Source: Edaphobacillus lindanitolerans
GTDB lineage: Bacteria > Bacillota > Bacilli > Bacillales_A > Planococcaceae
NCBI RefSeq assembly: GCF_900156305.1
Contig: NZ_FTPL01000001.1
Span: 62,001 to 126,000 of the forward strand
Direction of reading: 5' to 3'
DNA: 64,000 bases
Shown here piece after piece: positions 19,124-27,547 of this stretch (position 1 is its first letter; each line of letters begins with the position of its first letter). Made by a program: the position numbers and the translations under genes. The notes beneath the pieces are model-generated. The model did no database searches. It was not told the origin of the DNA and was given only the letters and a program-made list of their open reading frames with translations.

Positions 19124-19630
19124 TTAGACTAGTGTGTTCGGTTTGGCGGCGCCGAGATAAAGCAGGCCGTCTTGTTCTTTTACGTCGAACTCGTCGAGCG
19201 GGCCTGTCGGAGGCGTTCCCGGCACGTTTTTCCCGTTCTTTTCATAGCGCCCGCCGTGGCAAGGGCAATAGAACTGGTGCGGGTGCTCCTTGTCGGAGGC
19301 CCAGTTCACTGTACAGCCAAGGTGTTTGCACACCGGAGAAAGTGCAACGATCTGGTTGCCTTCCTTGTAAACCCAAGCGGTACCCGTCACTTCGGACTCG
19401 TACCAGCCGTCCACTTGGTCGTACGTGAAATCCACGCGGACCGGCTCTTCTGTCAGCTCGCTCACCTTTTGGCTGGTCGGGATGTAATCCCCAGCTGCTC
19501 CGGCTTCGAGGACAGGGTCCACTGCAAAGCGGATCATCGGCATGAGCATGCCGGAAGCCATGAATCCGCCGACGCCCATCAACGTATAGTTAAGGAATTG
19601 ACGTCGTGAAACTCGTGATTTGCTCATCAT
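19124..19630 (-). CDS. qcrA: Rieske iron-sulfur subunit of menaquinol:cytochrome c reductase
   Basis: 168 residues. A twin-arginine-like SRRQFL near 8-13 precedes one membrane helix (about 16-33). The extracytoplasmic Rieske domain holds the 2Fe-2S ligands in CKHLGC (Cys101, His103, with Cys106 as disulfide partner) and CPCHGG (Cys122, Cys124, His125). ATGs at 19630 and 19627 are both possible; the GAGGGGGGAAC site serves either. First gene of qcrABC, with a clear promoter upstream. Confidence 0.97.
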   Translation of the reverse strand: MMSKSRVSRRQFLNYTLMGVGGFMASGMLMPMIRFAVDPVLEAGAAGDYIPTSQKVSELTEEPVRVDFTYDQVDGWYESEVTGTAWVYKEGNQIVALSPVCKHLGCTVNWASDKEHPHQFYCPCHGGRYEKNGKNVPGTPPTGPLDEFDVKEQDGLLYLGAAKPNTLV

Positions 19631-19704
19631 GTTCCCCCCTCTTACTAAAAGGTCAGTCCAACGGACAAACTTTTACTACTGAATAGCATAGCTAGGACAT
19701 ATCT

Positions 19705-19733
19705 ATGATAGCTCAATCAAAAACGAAATTCAA
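19705..19733 (-). promoter_or_regulatory. Sigma-A type promoter of qcrABC
   Basis: Minus strand TTGAAT (19728-19733), 17-base spacer, TATCAT (19705-19710). It lies in an AT-rich island about 75 bases upstream of qcrA. Confidence 0.65.
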
Positions 19734-19757
19734 CAAAGCATTTAATGCGTGGAACAG

Positions 19758-19766
19758 TTTGTGAAC
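19758..19766. promoter_or_regulatory. Candidate ResD-binding box upstream of the qcr promoter
   Basis: The plus strand shows TTTGTGAAC at 19758-19766, resembling the published ResD half-site TTTGTGAAT, about 25 bases upstream of the qcr -35. It is followed by a T-rich stretch CTTTTTATGA, as in ResD sites. resD itself is in this window. Single site read by eye. Confidence 0.35.
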
Positions 19767-19826
19767 TTTTTATGACTCGCCTTTCTGCTTGCATGCCGGC
19801 CGGCTGTCCGATCGGTGCTTTGTCCC

Positions 19827-20276
19827 TTAATTGCCCGTCCATCTGGCGGTCAGGACCGGAATGATCTGGCGGACCTGGTCCTCCAGGACCGATTGCTTGA
19901 GCTTCTTGTCCATATGCTCCAGCGGGATCGAAGGGATCCAGATGGCGTCCCCGATAATGCCTTCCGCTGACCATGTTTGATCCGTGGTCAGATAAAACAC
20001 GTGCTTGAACGGCATGTCCGCAATCGAGGCCTCCCACTCCGAGGCCAGGCGGGCCTTGTCGCTCTTGTCCAGATAAGTGAACGGCGGCAGGAGCATCAGC
20101 CTGCCCTTGAACTGATGCTCGAGAAAGGCGGTCAGATTCATCAGGAATTCGGTTTCGGATGCACTCTGTTTCATCCCCGGCCCCTCGCTCCCGAGGCCGA
20201 CGAGCGGAACGACCGCCGTGTCGATGTACTCGCTCTGCTGTAGGTAAAGATCCATGTCTCTTGCTGTCCAGTTCAT
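19827..20276 (-). CDS. ypiF: YpiF (DUF2487) protein
   Basis: 149 residues, cytoplasmic, unknown function. Conserved features of the family are VVPLVGLG, FKGRLMLLPPFTYL and IWIPSIPLEHMD, matching B. subtilis YpiF, which also precedes qcrABC. The ATG at 20276 follows AGGAGGGG (20283-20290). The ribosome site lies inside a cluster of competing hairpins described separately. It has its own candidate promoter about 130 bases upstream and is separated from ypiB by a terminator. Confidence 0.88.
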   Translation of the reverse strand: MNWTARDMDLYLQQSEYIDTAVVPLVGLGSEGPGMKQSASETEFLMNLTAFLEHQFKGRLMLLPPFTYLDKSDKARLASEWEASIADMPFKHVFYLTTDQTWSAEGIIGDAIWIPSIPLEHMDKKLKQSVLEDQVRQIIPVLTARWTGN

Positions 20277-20282
20277 CCTAAG

Positions 20283-20332
20283 CCCCTCCTGCAGGGGGGA
20301 CATCCCCCGGCGTGCACGCCGGACTCATCCGG
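20283..20332 (-). promoter_or_regulatory. Hairpin cascade over the ypiF ribosome binding site
   Basis: In the transcript, four stem-loops can form with 4-base loops. Stem 1 pairs 328-332 with 319-323 (coordinates +20000), loop UGAG. Stem 2 pairs 317-322 with 307-312, loop UGCA. Stem 3 pairs 304-308 with 295-299, loop AUGU. Stem 4 pairs 294-299 with 283-289, loop UGCA, one bulged A. Stems 1/2 share four bases or more, 2/3 share two, and 3/4 share five or more. Stem 4 buries the whole AGGAGGGG site. Pairings are direct; the switch idea is inference. Confidence 0.45.
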
Positions 20333-20406
20333 GCGCACAGCCATGGTCCAGTGTCCCCAGCTGTGATTTGAGATATAAGTCCGTGTGCAATTTTTATGCA
20401 CCATCC

Positions 20407-20434
20407 ATTTTACTTTGGCATTGCACGGTTCCAA
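20407..20434 (-). promoter_or_regulatory. Candidate promoter for ypiF
   Basis: Minus strand TTGGAA (20429-20434), 16-base spacer, TAAAAT (20407-20412). It would give a leader of about 125 bases containing the hairpin cascade. Confidence 0.4.
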
Positions 20435-20534
20435 TTGCAAATCTGAACGGCTGTTTACGGGGGGAAACATGGAATGCCTGCAGTGTCCCCTCCCGCGTAT
20501 CCGGAACGGCGTCCCCCATTTTCTCCATAAGAAA

Positions 20535-20558
20535 AGACCTCATCTCCGGGATGAAGTC
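20535..20558 (-). terminator. Terminator after ypiB
   Basis: Minus-strand GACTTCATC and GATGAGGTC arms with a short loop, followed by TTTTCTT. It overlaps the ypiB stop codon and separates ypiAB from ypiF. Confidence 0.65.
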
Positions 20559-21111
20559 ACGGTTTCCCCACTTCTTTAATCGTTTGGAGTGTCTTGGACA
20601 GGGAGAAGAACCTCTCTTTGTCGTTGCAGTCGAGCGCTTCGTCGATTTCCCTGAGCAATTGTTCTTCACGGAAAGCGAGTACACTGTCTTCAAGAAGTTG
20701 TTCGGCTTCTTTCCTGTCTTTCTCGCTGATTCTGATGTATTCCGGCACATACGGGTTGTCTTCAAGCACAGCAGCGTATTCGGGGCAGGAATGCCTGCCG
20801 GGGAAGTTGAGCTGCAGGAACATATTCTCCTCGGGATGCAGCCGCAGGTCGTGGAATGATTTTTCCGCGTCGGCGGTCATCAGGTTCCCTTTGTAGAATC
20901 GGAAGGGAATCCCGTCCGAATCGGTCGTGGACATGACCATTGCCCTCGGACAGTAGTGTGCCTCGTCCACAAAGCGCACATTTTGCAACAGCTGGTCGTG
21001 GCTGAGGAGATAGTTCAGGATCCAGACACATTCCCGCCTCTTCAGCTGGTGGGTTTTCAGGAACCACCGGACAAACTCCTTCTTTTCGGCGACCGGGACT
21101 GACGCTTCCAC
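20557..21111 (-). CDS. ypiB: YpiB (UPF0302) protein
   Basis: 184 residues, unknown function, cytoplasmic. Strong family landmarks are KKEFVRWFLKTHQLKRRECVWILNYL, the HYCPRAMVMST region and YAAVLEDNPYVP. Start is a GTG at 21111 preceded by AAAGGAGGGGG, which also aligns with the B. subtilis start; a longer in-frame reading enters ypiA and lacks a site. It follows ypiA by 14 bases. Confidence 0.9.
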   Translation of the reverse strand: MEASVPVAEKKEFVRWFLKTHQLKRRECVWILNYLLSHDQLLQNVRFVDEAHYCPRAMVMSTTDSDGIPFRFYKGNLMTADAEKSFHDLRLHPEENMFLQLNFPGRHSCPEYAAVLEDNPYVPEYIRISEKDRKEAEQLLEDSVLAFREEQLLREIDEALDCNDKERFFSLSKTLQTIKEVGKP

Positions 21112-21125
21112 AAAACCCCCTCCTT

Positions 21126-22379
21126 TCACAGATCGTTCTCGAGGAATGATGACCATTTCGGATCATCAGGAACGAGAGTGGCGAGTCTTTGTATCACTTC
21201 GATGGCTTCCTCCCGATTTCCTTCATCCAGCAGGAAAAGGGCGAACTTTTCCAGGAACTGTGCGTCTTCCTTAAACTCATGATATGCGAGCCGGTAAAAT
21301 TCATATGCGTCCGGATAATTTTCTTCCCGTTCATACGCGTAGGCGGCGAACGGATACAGGCCGGACCAGTCGATTCCTTCCCTGCGCAATTCCGAGAACA
21401 TGTCGATGATCTCTTCGTTCCGCTCCCCATGGTCATACAGCGACATGAGCGCATGGATGGCTTCCATGTACTCGGGATCGAGCGCGATCGCTTCCTTGAG
21501 GTGCTCTTCCGCTTCGTCGGGCCGTCCCGTCTTGAGGGCGAGCTTGCCCGCCGAAAGGAACAGCTCCTTATCGAACTTGTCCCGCATCAGCCCTTCTTCG
21601 AGTGTCCGGTAGGCAGCCTCGTCCTCTCCGTCCATCATGAGCGCCTGTGCGAGCAGCGCGTAGGCGGAGAAGTAGTCCGGGTCGATGTCCTTCAGTTCGG
21701 CAAGCGCCCGGATTGACTCTTTATATAGGCCGCTCTGATAGGAAGCATACGCGTAGCCGAACAAGACATCCGGCGTCCTGGCCTGCTCCAGGGATTCCTT
21801 GTAGTACGGCAGGGCTTCTTCGTATGCGGCGCCGGCTGCATACGCCTCGGCGACCCGGTCCGACAGCCGGACGCCTGCGATTTCCGATGCGGATTTGCGG
21901 ATTTCTGAATACAGCCTCGCCGCCTCGGCATATCTGCCGGAGTCGAGGAGAAGTTCGGCTTTGGCAAACTGGACCGCGGGTTCATGCGGGAGGAGGCCCG
22001 CCGCTTCTTCGACTTTCTGAAGCGCGGTTTCCGCCATCCCCGCCATCTGATAGTAGTCGGCCAGAACGAGGAGCGACTGTGCGTATTCTTCTTCGTCCGG
22101 CCGGATTGATGTAAGGAGGAGGAGCGCTTCGTCCTCTTCCCCGAGTTCCATGAGTACGCCGGCCCGGTCGATCTTCAGCTGGGCCTCGTCGGGCATGAGC
22201 TTCAGCAGCCCGTCATAAAGCAGGTCCGCTTCCTGGAGGAAGCCGTATTCACCGAGCAGCTCCGCTGCCATGTAGCGGGTTTCCGCATCGGGGGATGCCT
22301 GGATGTCCAAGATGAGGGATTCCATCTTGGACAGTTCGCCGTCCAGAATATATTGCTGTAAAAGTTCGATTGTCTCCAT
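21126..22379 (-). CDS. ypiA: TPR repeat protein YpiA
   Basis: 417 residues composed almost wholly of tetratricopeptide-like helices (repeats recognisable from about 30 to 400, e.g. YAEAARLYSEI, YKESIRALAEL, AEEHLKEAIALDPEYMEAI). No catalytic motif; a protein-interaction scaffold of unknown partner. Very acidic. Lies downstream of aroA as in B. subtilis, but a terminator (22449-22471) separates them, so it begins its own unit with ypiB. Confidence 0.9.
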   Translation of the reverse strand: METIELLQQYILDGELSKMESLILDIQASPDAETRYMAAELLGEYGFLQEADLLYDGLLKLMPDEAQLKIDRAGVLMELGEEDEALLLLTSIRPDEEEYAQSLLVLADYYQMAGMAETALQKVEEAAGLLPHEPAVQFAKAELLLDSGRYAEAARLYSEIRKSASEIAGVRLSDRVAEAYAAGAAYEEALPYYKESLEQARTPDVLFGYAYASYQSGLYKESIRALAELKDIDPDYFSAYALLAQALMMDGEDEAAYRTLEEGLMRDKFDKELFLSAGKLALKTGRPDEAEEHLKEAIALDPEYMEAIHALMSLYDHGERNEEIIDMFSELRREGIDWSGLYPFAAYAYEREENYPDAYEFYRLAYHEFKEDAQFLEKFALFLLDEGNREEAIEVIQRLATLVPDDPKWSSFLENDL

Positions 22380-22448
22380 CAGTATTCACCCGTCCTGTCA
22401 TTTTTCATACTTCATGCTACAAGATGAACCGTCCCTTCACAAGAAAAA

Positions 22449-22471
22449 AAGCCTCCTGCAAAAAGAGGCTT
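22449..22471 (-). terminator. Terminator of the aro operon
   Basis: Arms AAGCCTC (22449-22455) and GAGGCTT (22465-22471), followed on the minus strand by a run of T. It lies about 50 bases after the aroA stop. Confidence 0.8.
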
Positions 22472-22519
22472 GGGTCCGTCCGCCGACAGCAGGAAAAAAC
22501 AGTCGTAACTGTGCGGAAT

Positions 22520-23809
22520 TTATTTCTGCAGTGAATCGAGGTGTTCGAAAAATGCCGGATAGGAAACCGCGATGCAGTCCGGATCTTCCAGCTCGACCGG
22601 TCCGTCGGCGATCAGCGATGCGATGGCGGCCATCATGCCGATCCGGTGGTCTCCGCGTGAATCGAGCGTTCCGCCGCCTAGCCGGACCGGACCGCGGATG
22701 ATCATGCCGTCCGCCGTCGGTTCGATATCCGCTCCGAGCTTACCGAGTTCTTCGGCGACTGCCGCAATCCGGTCCGTTTCCTTCACCCGCAGTTCTTCGG
22801 CGTCCTTGATGACCGTCGTTCCCTCGGCCTGCGTCGCCAGGAGTGCGATGACCGGTATCTCGTCGATGAGCCGCGGGATGAGCGGACCGGAGATCTCCGT
22901 CCCGCGCAGGGAGGAATGCCGGACCGTCAGTGTTCCTCGCGGCTCGGAATCCGAAGAGCCGCTTTCCGTGACCCGGATTTCGGCGCCCATCGCTTCCAGA
23001 ACGTCCAGCATCCCGGACCGGGTCGGGTTTAGCCCGACATTTTCAAGCGATACTTCGCTGTCCGGCACGAGTGCGCCGGCAGCAAGGAAGAACGCTGCGG
23101 ACGAAATGTCACCCGGCACATCGACATGGACCGCAACGGGTTTCTGGCCGCCCTGCAGCCGGATCGTCCCTTCTTCGCTGCTGACCTGGATGCCAAAGTT
23201 GTGCATCATGCGCTCGGTGTGGTCACGTGATACTTCTTTCTCCCGGATGACGGATTCGCCGTCCGCCCGGAGCGCCGCAAACAAGATGGCCGATTTCACC
23301 TGTGCGCTCGCGACGGGCATGTCGTAGTCAATCGCCCGGAGCTGTCCGCCCTGGACGGACAGCGGCGTGTACTGTGCCCCTTCGCGGCCGCGGATGTCTG
23401 CCCCCATCCGGTCGAGCGGATCGGTGACCCGCTTCATCGGCCGCTTGGCGATCGAGCTGTCGCCGGTGACGACCGAGTGCACCCGGGATCCCGCGAGTAC
23501 GCCGAGGATGAGCCGGGTCGTTGTGCCGGAGTTTCCGGTATATAAAATGTCGGACGGCTCTTTCCAGCCGTCGATGCCCGGACTGTCGATGACGAGATCG
23601 GTGCCTTCGCGTTCGATGCTCACGCCGAGCGACCGGAAACAGTCGATTGTCCGCAGACAGTCTTCCCCTGAAAGGAATCCGGAGACGGTCGTGCGCCCCT
23701 CCGCGATGCTGCCGAACATGACGGCGCGGTGCGAGACCGATTTGTCCCCGGGCACGGTAAGGCTGCCTCGCAGCGGGGCACCGCCGTATTCAAGTTTAAT
23801 CCGTTCCAT
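22520..23809 (-). CDS. aroA: 3-phosphoshikimate 1-carboxyvinyltransferase (EPSP synthase, class II type)
   Basis: Sixth step of the shikimate pathway, from shikimate-3-P and PEP. 429 residues. Motifs GDKSVSHRA (about 21-29), NSGTTTR (about 92-98), RPMKRV, SAQVKSA, RDHTE and NPTR are those listed for the class II enzymes common in Gram-positive bacteria, which as a class bind glyphosate poorly; that property is not tested here. Last gene of aroC-aroB-aroH-hisC-tyrA-aroA (called aroE in older B. subtilis usage). It follows tyrA by 21 bases. Confidence 0.96.
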   Translation of the reverse strand: MERIKLEYGGAPLRGSLTVPGDKSVSHRAVMFGSIAEGRTTVSGFLSGEDCLRTIDCFRSLGVSIEREGTDLVIDSPGIDGWKEPSDILYTGNSGTTTRLILGVLAGSRVHSVVTGDSSIAKRPMKRVTDPLDRMGADIRGREGAQYTPLSVQGGQLRAIDYDMPVASAQVKSAILFAALRADGESVIREKEVSRDHTERMMHNFGIQVSSEEGTIRLQGGQKPVAVHVDVPGDISSAAFFLAAGALVPDSEVSLENVGLNPTRSGMLDVLEAMGAEIRVTESGSSDSEPRGTLTVRHSSLRGTEISGPLIPRLIDEIPVIALLATQAEGTTVIKDAEELRVKETDRIAAVAEELGKLGADIEPTADGMIIRGPVRLGGGTLDSRGDHRIGMMAAIASLIADGPVELEDPDCIAVSYPAFFEHLDSLQK

Positions 23810-23830
23810 AAGCCCGCTCCTCCTGTCCGA

Positions 23831-24934
23831 TTAACTGATGTAGATTTCGTAACTTGTGTTTTCCGCCAGGCAAACCCGGCCCAACTCCCGGTCATCCGCA
23901 GTCTGGAATGAGACGACGAGAATGCCGAACACGTCGGCACGGGATTCGACGATCCGGACATTCGTGATCGAAATTCCGGCCTTTGCTAGAATACCGGTGA
24001 TCTCCGAAATGGCCCCCGGGTTGTCCGGGATGTCGACATTCAGGTCGAACGAAGAGAAGAGCGCCCCCTGGGATTTCAGCGGCAGCGCGTCCCGGTAGGC
24101 CCTCGCCCCGTCATAGAACCGGCGGATCTCATCCGGGTCCCCCGCCTCGACAATCGCCCTCACCGCTTCCATCTCCTGCTGCCAAAGGTCCAGCTGGTCG
24201 AGGAGCTCGTCGCGGTTCTGAAGGGTGATGTCACGCCACATGTCCGGATTTGACGATGCGATCCGGGTCAGGTCCCTGAATCCCCCTGCCGCGAGCTCCC
24301 TCGCGAACGGATGCTCGACCGACTCATCTTCCAGGCGCCGGACGAGTGATGCGGCGACGAGGTGGGGGAAGTGGCTGACGACAGCGGTCATCGCGTCATG
24401 CTCCGCGGCGGTGACGACAGCGAGCTTCGCCTTCGTCACTTTGAGGAAATTCTCCAGGCGACGGGCATGCGCCTCATCTTTCCCCGAGGCGGGCGTGAGG
24501 AGGTAGTATGCATTTTCGAACAGGTGCTCTTTGGCCGCCCTCACGCCGCTCTTGTGCGAGCCGGCCATCGGGTGGCCGCCGACGAAAACGGCGTCCTTCT
24601 CCCGGAACAGGCCTGCATGCTCCATGATCGATGTTTTTGTGCTGCCTGTGTCGGTGAGGATGACGCCCGGTTTCAGGCTCCACTCGGCTGATGCCTGCTT
24701 CATCAGCCTGATCGTTTCATTCACCGGCGTGGCGAAGAAAATATAGTCGGCGGGCTCTGCCGCCTGGCGGGCTGTTTCCGCCGTACTATGGATGATGCCG
24801 AGATGGAGGGCTTCGCGCAGTGTTCGCTCGTCCGAATCATAACCGGCAACCTCTACACCTTCATGCCGCTGCAGGGCGAGCGCCATCGATCCGCCGATGA
24901 GCCCGAGTCCGATGACCGCCAATTTCGTTTCCAT
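23831..24934 (-). CDS. tyrA: Prephenate dehydrogenase with C-terminal ACT domain
   Basis: NAD-dependent conversion of prephenate to 4-hydroxyphenylpyruvate for tyrosine. 367 residues. The Rossmann motif GLGLIGGSMA is near 8-17, GGHPMAGSHKSG near 139-150 carries the substrate-binding histidine, and a C-terminal ACT domain (about 290-362, VDIPDNPGAISEITGILAKAG) likely senses tyrosine. An ATG at 24934 is preferred to the GTG at 24943. Lies 33 bases after hisC. Confidence 0.95.
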   Translation of the reverse strand: METKLAVIGLGLIGGSMALALQRHEGVEVAGYDSDERTLREALHLGIIHSTAETARQAAEPADYIFFATPVNETIRLMKQASAEWSLKPGVILTDTGSTKTSIMEHAGLFREKDAVFVGGHPMAGSHKSGVRAAKEHLFENAYYLLTPASGKDEAHARRLENFLKVTKAKLAVVTAAEHDAMTAVVSHFPHLVAASLVRRLEDESVEHPFARELAAGGFRDLTRIASSNPDMWRDITLQNRDELLDQLDLWQQEMEAVRAIVEAGDPDEIRRFYDGARAYRDALPLKSQGALFSSFDLNVDIPDNPGAISEITGILAKAGISITNVRIVESRADVFGILVVSFQTADDRELGRVCLAENTSYEIYIS

Positions 24935-24967
24935 GTATTCCACACTCCCAATCGACGACTGCCGGGT

Positions 24968-26068
24968 TTATGCGCCCGGTACGCTGTGTGCCAGCACTTC
25001 GGCAAGTGCGCCGAGAAGTGCTTCATTGTCTTCTTCCGTGCCGACGGTGATCCGGATGTATCCCGGTGTTCCGAGCTTGTCGCCGCTGCGGACGATGAAG
25101 CCCCTCTTCAGCAGTTCCGCCGCGACATGGTCTGCCGTGCCCCGGATTTCCATGAGCACAAAGTTCGCCTCAGACCGGGGACAATCCAGGCCGTGCTTCC
25201 GCGCGAAATTCACGTACTGCTCTTTCCCTCTTTCATTCTTCTCCCGGCATTCCCGGATGAACTCGTCTCCGCCGAGGGCGGCCAGTGCCGCCCCCTGTCC
25301 GGCCACCGTCGTGTTGAACGGGGAACGGACAGGCTCGAGCTTAGAGATGACCGCTTCCGCGCCGACTGCGTAGCCGACCCGGAGGGCGGCAAGTCCGTAC
25401 GCTTTTGAAAATGTCCGGAGCACGATCACATTCGGGAAATCGTCGATCAGATCGACCGGATCCCGGTAATCCACTGCCGAGGCATACTCGTGGTACGCGT
25501 TGTCCACCACTACGAGCACATGCTCCGGCACCCTGGAGATGAACGCCCTCAGCTCGTCGTCCGGAATAATGCCGCCCGTCGGGTTGTTCGGCGAACAGAG
25601 CCAGACGATCGATGTATTCTCGTCGATCGCACGCAGCATGGAGTCCAGGTCATGCCGATTGTCCTTCAGGGGAATCTCCCGCAGCTCCGCCCCTTCGATG
25701 CGAGCATTGTGCCGGTATTGCGGAAAGCTCGGCCACGGTGCGACCGTGTTGTCATCCTGGGACAGAAGCGCACGTGCCAGGATGACGATGATCTCGTCCG
25801 ATCCGCTGCCGAACAGGAGCTGCCTCGCGCTGACACCGAGCTTTTCGGCGAGCGCGGACCGGAGGGCGGTGGAATACCCGTCCGGATAGAGTGCAGTTTC
25901 AAGATCCATTTCCTTCAGGTACCGGGATGCCGCCGGCGGGCAGCCAAACGGGTTCTCGTTCGAGGCGAGTTTGACGATGCGGTCGAGGCCATACTCCCGC
26001 TTGACTTCCGCGATCGTTTTTCCGGGTTCATACGCCCGCATTCCCTCAAGCCGTGCATTCCATCTCAT
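24968..26068 (-). CDS. hisC: Histidinol-phosphate (aromatic) aminotransferase
   Basis: 366 residues, PLP enzyme of class II aminotransferases. Landmarks are LASNENPFGCPP (about 34-45), WLCSPNNPTGG, DNAYHEYA and the PLP lysine in RTFSKAYGLAALRVGYA (about Lys223). In B. subtilis the same gene serves both histidine and tyrosine/phenylalanine synthesis, which fits its place between aroH and tyrA. ATGA overlap with aroH. In B. subtilis trpEDCFBA stands between aroH and hisC; here it is absent. Confidence 0.95.
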   Translation of the reverse strand: MRWNARLEGMRAYEPGKTIAEVKREYGLDRIVKLASNENPFGCPPAASRYLKEMDLETALYPDGYSTALRSALAEKLGVSARQLLFGSGSDEIIVILARALLSQDDNTVAPWPSFPQYRHNARIEGAELREIPLKDNRHDLDSMLRAIDENTSIVWLCSPNNPTGGIIPDDELRAFISRVPEHVLVVVDNAYHEYASAVDYRDPVDLIDDFPNVIVLRTFSKAYGLAALRVGYAVGAEAVISKLEPVRSPFNTTVAGQGAALAALGGDEFIRECREKNERGKEQYVNFARKHGLDCPRSEANFVLMEIRGTADHVAAELLKRGFIVRSGDKLGTPGYIRITVGTEEDNEALLGALAEVLAHSVPGA

Positions 26069-26457
26069 TGCGCTCCCTCTCCTTCCAGGCTTCTGTTCGC
26101 AAGGTCCGGCCGGAGCCTGACCGCTTCATTGCGGTAGACGTGGCAGATCTCCTTCTGGGATTTTCCGGTATTGGCGTGCATGAGGACGCGGATGCAGAGC
26201 GGCAATGAGCCCGGCACGTTCATCTCATGCGTGCACATGACCGGAACATACTCCCAGCCCGGCATCGACCGGACCGCCTTGGCCGGGAACGCCGACGAGA
26301 TGTCGGTCGTGGTCGAAATGAGGACCGATACGATTTCATCGGGGCCGAGGCCGTTCTTCTCGGCCATTTCCTTTACCAGTTCAGCTGTTTCCTCAAGCAC
26401 ATGCTGCTGTCCGTCCTCGCAGATGCTCGTCGCACCGCGGACTCCTCTCACCATCAT
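26065..26457 (-). CDS. aroH: Chorismate mutase, AroH type
   Basis: Converts chorismate to prephenate. 130 residues, trimeric AroH fold as in B. subtilis: VRGVRGATSICED with the active-site Arg near 8, ISTTTDISSAFPAKAVR around 48-64, and CTHEMNVPGSLPLCIRVL with the catalytic Arg near 90. ATGA overlaps both the aroB stop upstream and the hisC start downstream, so it is translationally coupled on both sides. Confidence 0.96.
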   Translation of the reverse strand: MMVRGVRGATSICEDGQQHVLEETAELVKEMAEKNGLGPDEIVSVLISTTTDISSAFPAKAVRSMPGWEYVPVMCTHEMNVPGSLPLCIRVLMHANTGKSQKEICHVYRNEAVRLRPDLANRSLEGEGAQ

Positions 26458-27545
26458 GTCAGAACCCCCAGTCGTTTTCTCAGTTCTTCATCGGCCTTCC
26501 TGCATTGTTCCCTGTCCGCCTTATTCATCAAAGGATGGCCGTCTTCCGGCAGCAGGACAAAATGCAGTTCTCCGTATGAAGCCTTTTTATCTTTCTGCAT
26601 GTAGCCGTACAGCTGCTCGAACGGATAGCCGGCGACCGACCGGAGCGGATAGCCGTTCCGCTCCGAAAAACGCTGAAGCGCATCCGTGAGTCCGCGATCC
26701 GCACCTGTCAGCTGCTCGCTCAGGATCAGCGCGTAAAGCATGCCGATCATTACCGATTCACCGTGCGTCATGCCCCCGTAGCCCGCAGCGGCTTCCACTG
26801 CGTGTCCGTATGTATGGCCGAAGTTCAGGAATTTGCGCACAGATCCTTCACGCTCGTCCCGTCCGACGATTTCGGCTTTCACGCGAATGCCGGATACGAT
26901 ATAGTGCAACAGCGTCTGTTCATCCATCTCTGAATAATCGACGGTTACGAGCATATCCCGCGCATGGCCATCGGGTGAGATGAGCTGGTGCTTGACCGCT
27001 TCCGCCATGCCGGACCGGATTTCTTCCGGCGGCAAGGTTTCCAGCAGATCGGTATCGTACAAAACGGCCGACGGCTGATGGAAGGCCCCTGTCATGTTCT
27101 TGCCGCCGGGAAGGTTGATCCCCGTTTTCCCGCCGACGGATGAGTCATGCGCCAGAATGGTGGTCGGGCACTGGATGAAGTCAATCCCGCGCATGTACGC
27201 TGCGGAAGCGAAGCCGGCCAGATCTCCGCAGGCTCCTCCTCCGAAGGCGATGACGGTCGATTTCCTCGTGCACCCGGCTTCCAGCAGGAACTGCTGCGCG
27301 TTTCCGAACCACTCCACCGTCTTGCACGCTTCCCCTGCCGGCACCAAGAACCACGGTGTGTCACCGCGGCCCGCCCCTGCCAGTGCCTGTTCCAGCCTGT
27401 CGCCGTGAATCCCGGCGACCCGCTCATCCGCAATGACGGCCACCCGGTCGGCACCCTCCAGGTAATCGCCGATCCGTCCGAGTGCACCCGGTCCGACCCG
27501 TACGTCATATGCCCGCTCGGTCGTGGAGACCCGGATCTCTTCCAT
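26454..27545 (-). CDS. aroB: 3-dehydroquinate synthase
   Basis: Second shikimate step, NAD- and metal-dependent cyclisation of DAHP. 363 residues. GGGACGDLAGFASAAYMRG (about 100-118), PTTILAHDSSVGGKTGIN (about 126-143) and the metal-binding FGHTYGHAVEA are all present. Two bases after aroC and overlapping aroH. Confidence 0.96.
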   Translation of the reverse strand: MEEIRVSTTERAYDVRVGPGALGRIGDYLEGADRVAVIADERVAGIHGDRLEQALAGAGRGDTPWFLVPAGEACKTVEWFGNAQQFLLEAGCTRKSTVIAFGGGACGDLAGFASAAYMRGIDFIQCPTTILAHDSSVGGKTGINLPGGKNMTGAFHQPSAVLYDTDLLETLPPEEIRSGMAEAVKHQLISPDGHARDMLVTVDYSEMDEQTLLHYIVSGIRVKAEIVGRDEREGSVRKFLNFGHTYGHAVEAAAGYGGMTHGESVMIGMLYALILSEQLTGADRGLTDALQRFSERNGYPLRSVAGYPFEQLYGYMQKDKKASYGELHFVLLPEDGHPLMNKADREQCRKADEELRKRLGVLT

Positions 27546-27547
27546 TG

